Source of the DNA: Aliivibrio finisterrensis_A
GTDB lineage: Bacteria > Pseudomonadota > Gammaproteobacteria > Enterobacterales > Vibrionaceae
Length of the DNA: 64,000 nt
NCBI RefSeq assembly: GCF_004167675.1
Contig: NZ_SEZQ01000005.1
Strand: one strand, 5' to 3'
The notes below the pieces were generated by a model that worked only from the letters and a program-made list of their open reading frames with translations, ran no database searches and was not told the origin of the DNA. Shown piece by piece: positions 52,280 to 60,679 of the stretch (position 1 is its first letter; each line of letters opens with the position of its first letter). A program made the position numbers and the translations under genes.

Positions 52280-52825
52280 CTAGAACGGAATGTCATCATC
52301 AAAATCCATTGGCGGCTCATTGTATTGAGGTTGAGGTGCTTGTTGAGCTTGCTGCTGAGGCGCTTGTTGATGTTGCTGCTGTTGAGGTGCAAAATTATTC
52401 TGCTGAGCAGGCTGTTGAGGTTGGCCCCAGTTACCTTGCTGTTGCTGTTGACCACCAGCAGGTGCGCCTTGACCACGGCCACCAAGCATCTGCATTACGC
52501 CATTAAAACCTTGAACTACAACCTCTGTAGTAAAACGGTCTTGACCACTTTGATCTTGCCATTTACGCGTTTGAAGCTGGCCTTCAACATAAACTTGAGA
52601 GCCTTTACGTAAATATTCACCAGCTACTTCTGCTAATTTTCCGAATAAAGCAACGCGATGCCATTCAGTTTTTTCACGTTGTTCACCAGTTGCTTTATCA
52701 CGCCATGATTCAGACGTTGCAATTGTAATGTTTGCTACCGCACCGCCACTTGGCATGTAACGGATTTCAGGATCTTGCCCTAAGTTACCCACAAGAATAA
52801 CTTTATTAATACCACGGCTGGCCAT
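52280..52825 (-). CDS. ssb: Single-stranded DNA-binding protein SSB
   Basis: SSB coats ssDNA as a tetramer and recruits repair and replication proteins. It has 181 residues: an OB-fold N-domain (MASRGINKVILVGNLGQDPE to about 112), a Gln/Pro-rich linker (about 117-172), and the protein-interaction tail DFDDDIPF. The start at 52825 matches the family. A LexA-box-like site lies about 40 bp upstream. A terminator follows. Confidence 0.97.
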   Translation of the reverse strand: MASRGINKVILVGNLGQDPEIRYMPSGGAVANITIATSESWRDKATGEQREKTEWHRVALFGKLAEVAGEYLRKGSQVYVEGQLQTRKWQDQSGQDRFTTEVVVQGFNGVMQMLGGRGQGAPAGGQQQQQGNWGQPQQPAQQNNFAPQQQQHQQAPQQQAQQAPQPQYNEPPMDFDDDIPF

Positions 52826-52865
52826 AGTTTGCTCCAGATAGATTAGAGGTGAATATTCATATCAC

Positions 52866-52881
52866 CCGGTTATATATACAG
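52866..52881 (-). promoter_or_regulatory. LexA-box-like site upstream of ssb
   Basis: On the minus strand the 16-mer CTGTATATATAACCGG has a perfect left half (CTGT plus TATATA core) of the SOS box CTGT-N8-ACAG, but the right half is CCGG. E. coli ssb also has one imperfect half. It lies 41 bp from the ssb start. Confidence 0.5.
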
Positions 52882-53331
52882 TAGTCTTCAGTCTAACACG
52901 TTCAAGGTTATTTCTGATACCCCTAAAGATGGAATCCATTTCATAACCTCCTAAAATAGAGACGCAGTTAAAGAGTTCTAACAACTTCTCCCACTAAAAA
53001 GCTTAGATCACTCTTTTAATTACAATGGGTATACTTAGTATATTCGTTTCGCTATTCTTACTTTGTACGTAATCAAATCAACCATTAGAATTCATATTTT
53101 CCATAATGCCTCATTTGGTGTGGGGAATGAGGTTAAAACAGCACCTCAGTCTTAATATTAAGCCTAGTTTTAGCTAATATTCATAGATGAATCGCATTAA
53201 TGGCTACACGAGATGATTGTTTTACTCAAAGCGCTTCATTTCATTATGTTTAATCGCTAAACTGCATCCATAATGATGGGGCTCAAAGGGCTTTCAACGA
53301 ATTTAAAATATTGTCTATCTAGGACTCAGTG
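52882..53331. other. Long AT-rich intergenic region between ssb and galU
   Basis: About 450 bp between the divergent ssb and galU genes contain no ORF with a ribosome-binding site, no repeat copy and no strong hairpin that I can see. It presumably holds the galU promoter; no convincing -35/-10 pair was identified. A small RNA is possible but unsupported. Confidence 0.5.
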
Positions 53332-54201
53332 ATGATCAAAAAATGTCTTTTCCCTGCCGCAGGCTACGGCACTCGCTTTTTACCAGCAACCAAATCAATG
53401 CCAAAAGAGATGATGCCAGTCGTAAACAAACCTCTGATTGAATATGGTGTAGAAGAAGCAATTAATGCTGGTATGGACGGGATCTGTATTGTAACAGGTC
53501 GTGGTAAGCACTCTTTAATGGACCATTTTGATAAAAACTACGAGCTAGAGCATCAAATTAGTGGCACAAATAAAGAAGAGTTACTGGAAGATGTGCGTGA
53601 GCTTATCGACGCGGCTAACTTTACCTATATCCGCCAACGAGAAATGAAAGGTTTAGGTCACGCTATTCTTACTGGCCGTGAGTTAGTCGGTGATGAACCA
53701 TTTGCAGTCGTACTTGCTGATGATTTATGCGTAAATGAAGAGCAAGGTGTTCTTTCTCAAATGGTTGCGCTGTATAAACAATTCCGCTGCTCTATTGTGG
53801 CAGTAGAAGAAGTGCCAGACGATGAAACTCACAAATACGGCGTAATTGCTGGTGAGATGATCAAAGACGATTTATATCGTGTAGACAACATGGTTGAAAA
53901 ACCAGAACCAGGTACTGCACCAAGTAACCTTGCTATTATTGGTCGCTACATTTTAACTCCTGATATTTTTGAGATTCTAGAAACCACAGAGCCAGGTAAA
54001 GGTGGTGAAATCCAAATCACGGATGCACTACTAAAACAAGCTCAATCAGGTTGTGTTCTTGCCTATAAATTTAAAGGTAAGCGTTTTGACTGTGGTAGCG
54101 TTGAAGGTTACATCGAAGCAACTAACTACTGCTACGAGAATGTTTATTTAAAAGATAAAAAATCTTCAGAATTAGCAAAGCAAGCTACAGGTAAAAAGTA
54201 A
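53332..54201 (+). CDS. galU: UTP-glucose-1-phosphate uridylyltransferase GalU
   Basis: GalU makes UDP-glucose from UTP and glucose 1-phosphate for LPS core, capsule and osmoregulatory sugars. The 289-aa protein has the nucleotidyl-transferase motif FPAAGYGTRFLPATKSMPKEM, the uracil-binding GLGHAILTGRELV, VVLADDLC, and VEKPEPGTAPSNLAI. The ATG at 53332 has AGGA seven bases before it; the GTG immediately preceding is in frame but less well placed. It sits between ssb and uvrA, as in V. cholerae. Confidence 0.96.
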   Translation: MIKKCLFPAAGYGTRFLPATKSMPKEMMPVVNKPLIEYGVEEAINAGMDGICIVTGRGKHSLMDHFDKNYELEHQISGTNKEELLEDVRELIDAANFTYIRQREMKGLGHAILTGRELVGDEPFAVVLADDLCVNEEQGVLSQMVALYKQFRCSIVAVEEVPDDETHKYGVIAGEMIKDDLYRVDNMVEKPEPGTAPSNLAIIGRYILTPDIFEILETTEPGKGGEIQITDALLKQAQSGCVLAYKFKGKRFDCGSVEGYIEATNYCYENVYLKDKKSSELAKQATGKK

Positions 54202-54222
54202 AACCTCTACATGCCAGTATAT

Positions 54223-54254
54223 AAACGCCTTGTGATGCATATCAAGGCGTTTTC
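54223..54254 (+). terminator. Rho-independent terminator after galU
   Basis: AACGCCTTG pairs with CAAGGCGTT around a loop at about 54233-54242, followed by TTTTC. It lies 22 bp after the galU stop. Confidence 0.8.
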
Positions 54255-54375
54255 ATTTCCCCATACTATCTCCAATTAAATAAAACCACTGTTTTTTTAC
54301 CCAGTACCTCTTTGTTGTTTTGATACTCTGTGCAATACTTATCCTAGTTATTCTTTAAAGCAGAGAGACATTTCC

Positions 54376-57201
54376 ATGGATAAAATTGAAGTTAGAGGGG
54401 CAAGAACCCATAATCTAAAAGACATTAGTTTAACTATCCCAAGAGATAAGCTAACCGTTATTACAGGGTTATCTGGTTCAGGAAAATCCTCTTTGGCCTT
54501 TGATACTTTATATGCAGAAGGTCAGCGACGCTACGTAGAGTCTTTATCTGCATACGCTCGTCAGTTCTTATCATTAATGGAAAAGCCAGATGTTGACCAC
54601 ATTGAAGGCCTATCTCCTGCTATTTCTATCGAACAAAAATCAACATCTCATAACCCTCGCTCTACTGTTGGTACGATTACTGAGATTTATGATTATTTAC
54701 GTCTTTTGTATGCTCGTATTGGTGAACCTCGCTGTCCTGAACATCATGTCGAACTAACCGCACAAACCATCAGTCAAATGGTTGATAAAGCGTTAGAGTT
54801 GCCAGAAGGCACAAAGCTCATGCTATTGGCTCCAATTGTGAAAGAGCGTAAAGGTGAGCATGTTAAAACATTAGAAAATTTAGCCGCTCAAGGATTTATT
54901 CGTGCTCGTATTGATGGCGAAGTGTGTGATTTATCCGATCCACCAACGTTGGAACTTCATAAAAAACACACCATCGAAGTGGTTGTTGATCGTTTTAAAG
55001 TTAGAGATGATCTAAAACAGCGCCTTGCTGAATCTTTTGAAACTGCTTTGGAGCTGACTGGTGGTATTGCTGTTGTCGATTATATGGATGATACCAAAGA
55101 CGAGCCTCTGATTTTCTCAGCTAACTTTGCATGTCCACATTGTGGTTACAGCATGTCAGAGCTTGAGCCACGCCTCTTCTCATTCAATAATCCAGCAGGG
55201 GCTTGTGGTACTTGTGACGGTCTCGGTGTTCAACAATATTTTGATGCCGACCGCATTGTTCTAGATAATAAATTAAGTATTGCTGAAGGAGCAATCAAAG
55301 GCTGGGATCAAAAAAACTATTATTACTTCCAAATGTTAGGCTCATTGGCCAAGCATTATGGGTTTGATCTTTTCGCACCATTTAAATCGCTATCAAAGAA
55401 ATTCCAAACCATCATTCTTAATGGTTCTGGTTCAGAAGAAATTGAATTTCAATACAGTAATGATCGCGGAGATCTTCGTGTTAAACGTCATCCTTTTGAA
55501 GGAATACTAAACACGCTTGATCGTCGTTATAAAGAAACAGAATCAAGCTCTGTTCGTGATGACTTATCGAAATACATTTCAACTCAATCATGTTCAAGTT
55601 GTCATGGTACTCGGTTACGTTTAGAAGCTCGTAATGTATTTGTCGGTGACACCACATTGCCAGAAATCTGTGAAATGAGTATTCAAGATTCAATGACTTT
55701 CTTCAGTTCACTTGAACTGAAAGGACAAAAAGCTCAAATCGCAGATAAGGTAATGAAAGAGATTAATGAACGTCTGCATTTCCTTATCAATGTCGGCTTA
55801 AATTACCTTAATTTATCACGTAGTGCTGATACCCTTTCTGGTGGTGAAGCACAGCGTATCCGCTTAGCAAGCCAAATTGGTGCCGGTTTAGTTGGTGTTA
55901 TGTACGTTCTTGATGAGCCTTCTATCGGTCTTCACCAGCGAGATAATGAACGACTATTAAAAACCCTTAATCACCTTCGTGATCTTGGTAATACCGTTAT
56001 TGTTGTTGAACATGATGAAGATGCGATCAGAAGCGCCGATCATATTATTGATATTGGCCCCGGGGCAGGAATTCATGGGGGTCATATTGTTGCAGAAGGT
56101 AGCTATCAAGATATTAGTTCAAATCCAGATTCGCTAACAGGTCAATACTTAAGTGGTGCTAAAGAAATCTCGGTGCCTAAAGAACGCATCAAAGCTGATC
56201 CGAAAAAACAGGTTGAGTTAATTGGCGCGACAGGCAACAACCTAAAAAACGTGACATTAAAATTACCTGTCGGTCTTTTTACTTGTGTAACAGGGGTTTC
56301 TGGTTCAGGTAAATCTACACTGATTAACGATACGTTCTTTAAAATTGCTCATACCCAATTAAATGGCGCGACGACATCAGAGCCAGCACCCTATAAGAAG
56401 ATCAAAGGGATCGAGCATTTTGATAAAGTTATCGACATAGATCAAAGCCCGATAGGCCGAACACCTCGCTCAAACCCTGCAACTTATACCGGAATTTTCA
56501 CACCAATTCGTGAGCTGTTTTCTGGTACGCCTGAATCTCGATCTCGTGGTTATAAACCAGGCCGCTTTAGCTTTAACGTTCGCGGCGGTCGCTGTGAAGC
56601 GTGCCAAGGTGATGGTGTAATCAAAGTAGAAATGCATTTCTTACCTGATGTTTATGTGCCATGTGATGTATGTACAGGTAAACGATATAATCGCGAAACA
56701 CTAGAGGTAAAATACAAAGGCAAGAGTATTGATGAAGTTCTTCAAATGACAATTGAAGATGCTCATACTTTCTTTGAACCAGTACCTGTTATCGCTAGAA
56801 AGCTACAAACCTTAATGGATGTAGGACTGTCTTATATTCGTTTAGGGCAAGCTGCGACGACACTATCTGGCGGTGAAGCTCAACGGGTTAAACTAGCTCG
56901 AGAACTATCAAAGCGAGATACAGGGAAAACGCTTTATATTCTAGATGAGCCGACAACAGGTCTGCATTTTCACGATATTCAGCAACTATTGAACGTCTTG
57001 CATCGCTTACGTGAGCGAGGCAATACCATTGTCGTGATCGAACATAACCTTGATGTCGTTAAAACTGCTGACTGGATTATCGACTTGGGGCCAGAAGGTG
57101 GACAAGGAGGCGGAGAGATCATCGCAGAGGGAACACCTGAAGATGTTGCATTAGTTGAGGGGTCTCATACGGCACGCTTCTTAAAACCAATGCTAAAGTA
57201 A
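54376..57201 (+). CDS. uvrA: Excinuclease ABC subunit A (UvrA)
   Basis: UvrA is the damage-recognition ATPase of nucleotide excision repair. It has 941 residues: two ABC modules with Walker A GLSGSGKSS (31-39) and GVSGSGKST in the second half, signatures LSGGEAQRIRLA and LSGGEAQRVKLA, and Walker B VLDEPSIGLHQRD and ILDEPTTGLHFHD. Zinc modules are CPHCGYS...CGTCDGLG and CEACQGDG...CDVCTGKR. No LexA box was found just upstream, unlike E. coli where uvrA and ssb share a divergent SOS region. Confidence 0.98.
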   Translation: MDKIEVRGARTHNLKDISLTIPRDKLTVITGLSGSGKSSLAFDTLYAEGQRRYVESLSAYARQFLSLMEKPDVDHIEGLSPAISIEQKSTSHNPRSTVGTITEIYDYLRLLYARIGEPRCPEHHVELTAQTISQMVDKALELPEGTKLMLLAPIVKERKGEHVKTLENLAAQGFIRARIDGEVCDLSDPPTLELHKKHTIEVVVDRFKVRDDLKQRLAESFETALELTGGIAVVDYMDDTKDEPLIFSANFACPHCGYSMSELEPRLFSFNNPAGACGTCDGLGVQQYFDADRIVLDNKLSIAEGAIKGWDQKNYYYFQMLGSLAKHYGFDLFAPFKSLSKKFQTIILNGSGSEEIEFQYSNDRGDLRVKRHPFEGILNTLDRRYKETESSSVRDDLSKYISTQSCSSCHGTRLRLEARNVFVGDTTLPEICEMSIQDSMTFFSSLELKGQKAQIADKVMKEINERLHFLINVGLNYLNLSRSADTLSGGEAQRIRLASQIGAGLVGVMYVLDEPSIGLHQRDNERLLKTLNHLRDLGNTVIVVEHDEDAIRSADHIIDIGPGAGIHGGHIVAEGSYQDISSNPDSLTGQYLSGAKEISVPKERIKADPKKQVELIGATGNNLKNVTLKLPVGLFTCVTGVSGSGKSTLINDTFFKIAHTQLNGATTSEPAPYKKIKGIEHFDKVIDIDQSPIGRTPRSNPATYTGIFTPIRELFSGTPESRSRGYKPGRFSFNVRGGRCEACQGDGVIKVEMHFLPDVYVPCDVCTGKRYNRETLEVKYKGKSIDEVLQMTIEDAHTFFEPVPVIARKLQTLMDVGLSYIRLGQAATTLSGGEAQRVKLARELSKRDTGKTLYILDEPTTGLHFHDIQQLLNVLHRLRERGNTIVVIEHNLDVVKTADWIIDLGPEGGQGGGEIIAEGTPEDVALVEGSHTARFLKPMLK

Positions 57202-57238
57202 TAAAATTAAGCCTTTTATTGCTTGGATCAGATAGAAT

Positions 57239-57268
57239 AAAGCCAGCATTTCGTTGGCTTTACTTTTA
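57239..57268 (+). terminator. Terminator after uvrA
   Basis: AAAGCCAGC (57239-57247) pairs with GTTGGCTTT (57253-57261, one G-U) followed by ACTTTTATTTT. Confidence 0.72.
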
Positions 57269-57300
57269 TTTTCATGCTCGTAATAAGGAATTAATGAAAC

Positions 57301-59055
57301 ATGGCAACGCTACTCACTCAAGGAACATTATTAGAAGCTAGAAAGATTAAAAAACCATTAACTAAATCCTATCTATTCAGCTTAAGTGTTCTTTTCTTTG
57401 TTTGTGCTCATTTTTTCCAACCCAACCCTGGAGGTTCAGGGCTACACCTAGCATTCAATGCCGCCTCTTGGATCCCTGCAAGTATTGCAATCGCAATTGC
57501 CTTATTTCATACAGCAAAACAGGGGCTAATTAAATATTCCACCTTAACTCTGGTTTTATTGTTCGCTGTTAGCTTACTTTCCCTTCCTCTGTTTTATCAT
57601 GATGCCTCCCCTCAATTAGCTTTAGGGAAGTTTTTAGGTTTATGGGCTGGATTACTTTTCTTCATTACTCTACAACAGTTCGCCTTTTCAAATAAACAGA
57701 AGCAGTGGCTCTTGTGGTGTATTATCGGTTCAGTGTTAATCGAAGCAGTTTTTGGCTATATCCAATACCTTTTTCTAAAGGAAGGGAACAGCTTCGGTTA
57801 TAACGTTATAGCAAATCGCCCTTACGGTATTTTTCAACAACCCAATGTAATGGCAAGTTTTCTAGCGACAGGGCTAGCTATCGCCTCTTACTTCCTTGCT
57901 CGACAACCAATTAAATACCGTGAAAATGTTATTGCACTCACTCTACTTTATGCAACGATCTTATTTACCTTACCACTGATCGTCGTATTAGCGTCTCGTA
58001 CAGGTTGGCTAGCGACGGTTTTCAGCCTTATTTTATTAACGCCATACATGTGGAAATATTGTACAAAACAACGTTTCTTTTCTTGGGTATTAGCGTTAAT
58101 TATTGGTTTTAGTGGTAGCTTTGTTTTATTTAACTTATCTCAAGATAATTTATCTAAAGTATCATTAATTAGTCAAAAAGCGGATCTAGAAAGTCCAAGA
58201 CGATATACCTTTCCACAAGCTCTAGACATGTTTTTAGAAAAGCCGATTACCGGTTATGGTTATGGTAATTTCGAGGCTGATTACACCCTATATACAGCAA
58301 AACAACACCAAATTTCATCAAGCTATAAACCTGGGTTGCCTTCAATGGATCATCCTCACAATGAAGTATTATACTGGGGCGTAGAAGGTGGTATCGTTGC
58401 AATATTAGGTTTGTTAATTGCCGCGGGAGGAGTGTTACTCAAAATACGAAAAAGCAAACTAGATACACAATTTGCTTTGCTCGCTTTAATTGCTCCGATC
58501 TTTATTCATAGTCAATTAGAGTATCCGTTTTACCACTCTATGTTGCACTGGTTTACGTTCATCATCCTTCTGTTCTGGATAGATCAACTAAGCTGTAAAT
58601 ATAAAAAGTACCGCATTAGTGATATCAGTAAAATAACATTACGAGTCAGCTCATTAGTACTGCCAATTGTCACTGCTTTTTATATGCTTTCAACACTTCA
58701 CACGAATTGGGTTTTAACTAAATTTGAAACGACTCGACCAATGAACCCTGATATTTTAAATCAAGTAACTAATCCTGTGATTTGGGAAGACAGATTTAAT
58801 TGGGATGTGTTATCTGCTCAACTATCCATTGGGATAATGAACAAAAAACCAGAACTGATCACGCCTTATATTACTTGGTCAAAAGAACTGATTAAAACCA
58901 AGCCAAGACCAGCCTTTTATCAAAATCTAATCATTGCTTATCAAGCTTTAGGCGAAGAAAAAAGAGCAGAAGATATTAGAAGAGAAGCCATTTTTCTCTT
59001 TCCAAATAACAAATTTGAATTGGTACAACTCGACGAAAAGTTACGTCAAAAATAA
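57301..59055 (+). CDS. pglL: PglL-type O-oligosaccharyltransferase / Wzy-C ligase family
   Basis: This 584-residue polytopic inner-membrane protein has about ten to twelve helices and belongs to the Wzy_C/WaaL/PglL superfamily. Landmarks are FQQPNVMASFLATGLA (about 178-193), ASRTGW (231-236) and the periplasmic-loop motif MDHPHNEVLYWGVEGG with His351 and His353, the position of the conserved catalytic His. A soluble C-terminal tail follows residue about 465. The V. cholerae gene at the same place (after uvrA) encodes PglL, shown to O-glycosylate proteins in a heterologous host. MshA or other pilins are plausible acceptors by proximity only. Confidence 0.82.
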   Translation: MATLLTQGTLLEARKIKKPLTKSYLFSLSVLFFVCAHFFQPNPGGSGLHLAFNAASWIPASIAIAIALFHTAKQGLIKYSTLTLVLLFAVSLLSLPLFYHDASPQLALGKFLGLWAGLLFFITLQQFAFSNKQKQWLLWCIIGSVLIEAVFGYIQYLFLKEGNSFGYNVIANRPYGIFQQPNVMASFLATGLAIASYFLARQPIKYRENVIALTLLYATILFTLPLIVVLASRTGWLATVFSLILLTPYMWKYCTKQRFFSWVLALIIGFSGSFVLFNLSQDNLSKVSLISQKADLESPRRYTFPQALDMFLEKPITGYGYGNFEADYTLYTAKQHQISSSYKPGLPSMDHPHNEVLYWGVEGGIVAILGLLIAAGGVLLKIRKSKLDTQFALLALIAPIFIHSQLEYPFYHSMLHWFTFIILLFWIDQLSCKYKKYRISDISKITLRVSSLVLPIVTAFYMLSTLHTNWVLTKFETTRPMNPDILNQVTNPVIWEDRFNWDVLSAQLSIGIMNKKPELITPYITWSKELIKTKPRPAFYQNLIIAYQALGEEKRAEDIRREAIFLFPNNKFELVQLDEKLRQK

Positions 59056-59076
59056 AATCATAAATAAAGAAACAGT

Positions 59077-59106
59077 AAAAAGCCGCTACGTTTTTAGCGG
59101 CTTTTG
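59077..59106. terminator. Bidirectional terminator between pglL and the aminotransferase gene
   Basis: AAAAGCCGCTA (59078-59088) pairs with TAGCGGCTTTT (59095-59105) and has A/T runs on both sides. It serves convergent genes. Confidence 0.88.
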
Positions 59107-59116
59107 TATTTGTAAT

Positions 59117-60226
59117 CTAAAGAACGTCAGATAATGCTTTTAAACATAATGCGACATTTTCTTTTTTAGCCGCATACCCCATCAAACCAATACGCCAAGT
59201 CTTTCCGGCTAAATCACCCAGCCCTGCGCCAATTTCTAAATTATACTCATTCAGTAATCGACTCCTAACTTCTACGTCGCTAACACCTTCCGGAATATAA
59301 ACGGCATTAAGCTGTGGTAAACGATACGCTTCATCAACCATAAACTGAATACCTAGCGATTCTAATCCTTCTTTTAATTCTTGATGATAAAATGCATGTC
59401 GACTCCACGCGGCTTCTAATCCTTCATTTTTAAGCATCAATAATGATTCGTGCAATGCATACAAACTATTTACAGGCGCAGTATGGTGATAACTTCGTTT
59501 TCCTTCACCACTCCAATAAGACAGGACTAAGCTTTGATCTAAGAACCAGCTTTGAACAGCTTTAGTTCTTGATTTCATCTTATCGACCGCTCGCTTGGAA
59601 AACGTCACAGGAGATAAACCAGGAGTACAAGATAAACATTTTTGAGAACCAGAATAAACCGCATCTAATTGCCATTTATCAACGAATAATGGTACACCAC
59701 CCAACGACGTTACTGCATCAACAATAGTCAAGCAGCCATGCTGGCGTGCAAGAGTTGAAATGGCTTCAGCATCACTTAATACACCGGTTGATGTCTCTGC
59801 ATGCACAAAAGCGACGATCTTAATATCTGCATGTTGCAGTAAAGCCTCTTCAACTTTATTTAGTGAAACTGGCTCACCCCATTTATCATCGATAACAATC
59901 GCAGTTCCACCACATCGCTCAACATTCTGACGCATACGCTCGCCAAAAACACCATTACGACAGACTAAAACTTTTTCGCCTTCTTCCACGAGATTAACAA
60001 AACAGGTTTCCATTCCTGCACTTCCTGGTGCAGAAACCGCAATGGTAAACTCATTTTCTGTTTGAAATGCATACTTAAGTAGCCCTTTTACTTCATCCAT
60101 CATTTTAATGAATAGAGGATCTAAGTGACCAATCGTTGGGCGACTTAATGCCTGCAATACTTGTGGCGATATATCAGAAGGTCCAGGTCCCATAAGGGTT
60201 CTTTTTGGTGGGATAAAACTTTGCAT
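59117..60226 (-). CDS. Class V aminotransferase (alanine-glyoxylate/serine-pyruvate type)
   Basis: This is a 369-residue PLP enzyme of fold type I, class V. Markers are LMGPGPSDISPQVLQA, SAPGSAGMETC, FVHAETSTGV, IVDAVTSLGG and the PLP lysine in YSGSQKCLS (Lys196), followed by TAPVNSLYAL and KTWRIGLMG near the end. The family includes alanine-glyoxylate and (S)-ureidoglycine-glyoxylate (PucG) transaminases; no purine-catabolism genes are nearby, so the substrate is open. AAGGAGTG precedes the ATG. It is divergent from lysC. Confidence 0.9.
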   Translation of the reverse strand: MQSFIPPKRTLMGPGPSDISPQVLQALSRPTIGHLDPLFIKMMDEVKGLLKYAFQTENEFTIAVSAPGSAGMETCFVNLVEEGEKVLVCRNGVFGERMRQNVERCGGTAIVIDDKWGEPVSLNKVEEALLQHADIKIVAFVHAETSTGVLSDAEAISTLARQHGCLTIVDAVTSLGGVPLFVDKWQLDAVYSGSQKCLSCTPGLSPVTFSKRAVDKMKSRTKAVQSWFLDQSLVLSYWSGEGKRSYHHTAPVNSLYALHESLLMLKNEGLEAAWSRHAFYHQELKEGLESLGIQFMVDEAYRLPQLNAVYIPEGVSDVEVRSRLLNEYNLEIGAGLGDLAGKTWRIGLMGYAAKKENVALCLKALSDVL

Positions 60227-60431
60227 TATTCACTCCTTGAAATATAGGGTGTTTAAAGAATAGACACAATAATAATTAAACTCAATTAGACGAAGTAATT
60301 AGAGTGACTTAACTATAGAAAATAGCCATAAAACACTTATATTTACTTTAAATCGGAGAAATACAAATAAAGCCATTACTATTGATTGACATTTACTTCA
60401 TAAAAAAGCACATTGTTAACATATGTTTTGT

Positions 60432-60438
60432 TATATAA
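60432..60438 (+). promoter_or_regulatory. Candidate lysC promoter -10 region
   Basis: TATATAAA-type sequence just upstream of the riboswitch would give a start near 60445, at the foot of helix P1. The -35 is unclear: TTGACA at 60386-60391 is too far for this -10, and TTGTTA at 60413 is too close. The rest of the 60227-60445 gap shows nothing else. Confidence 0.35.
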
Positions 60439-60444
60439 AACATA

Positions 60445-60610
60445 CACAGAAGAGGAGCACTGCCTAGGTAGCTTTATTTGTGGAGCCCAAACTCCCAAAC
60501 AAATAAGTGAGGGAGAGCAGTGCCGAGATAATCTTGATTGGGAAAAGATTATCGATCGTACAGGCTGAATCCTTACGATTGCCACTTAATTTTAAGTGGA
60601 GAGCTTCTAG
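60445..60610 (+). ncRNA. Lysine riboswitch (L box) upstream of lysC
   Basis: The region has the conserved L-box blocks in order: AGAAGAGGAGCACTGCC, GTGGAGCC, GAGGGAGAGCAGTGCCGAGA, CAGGCTGAATCC and a closing GAGCTTCT. These fold as P1 (AGAAG 60448-60452 with CTTCT 60604-60608), P2 (GCACTGC with GCAGTGC), P3 (ATAATCTT with AAGATTAT), a P4 around CAGGCTGAATCC, and P5 (CCACTTAA with TTAAGTGG). It is the same class as E. coli lysC. Lysine binding should repress lysC. No strong terminator follows before the start codon, so translational control is the likelier mode. Confidence 0.93.
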
Positions 60611-60679
60611 CAGCTATTTATTTTTTGCTATGACTCTTCACATTTATTTCCACATTGGATGTAGTCGGGAGACAGGAAA

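Noticed and set aside
52320..52450. CAG/TTG-rich tract in ssb as a tandem repeat
   Set aside because: It is the Gln-rich disordered linker of SSB, irregular at the DNA level and typical for the family.
54255..54375. LexA box upstream of uvrA
   Set aside because: ctctgtgcaatactta has only one CTGT half and no ACAG at the right spacing; not supportable as an SOS box.
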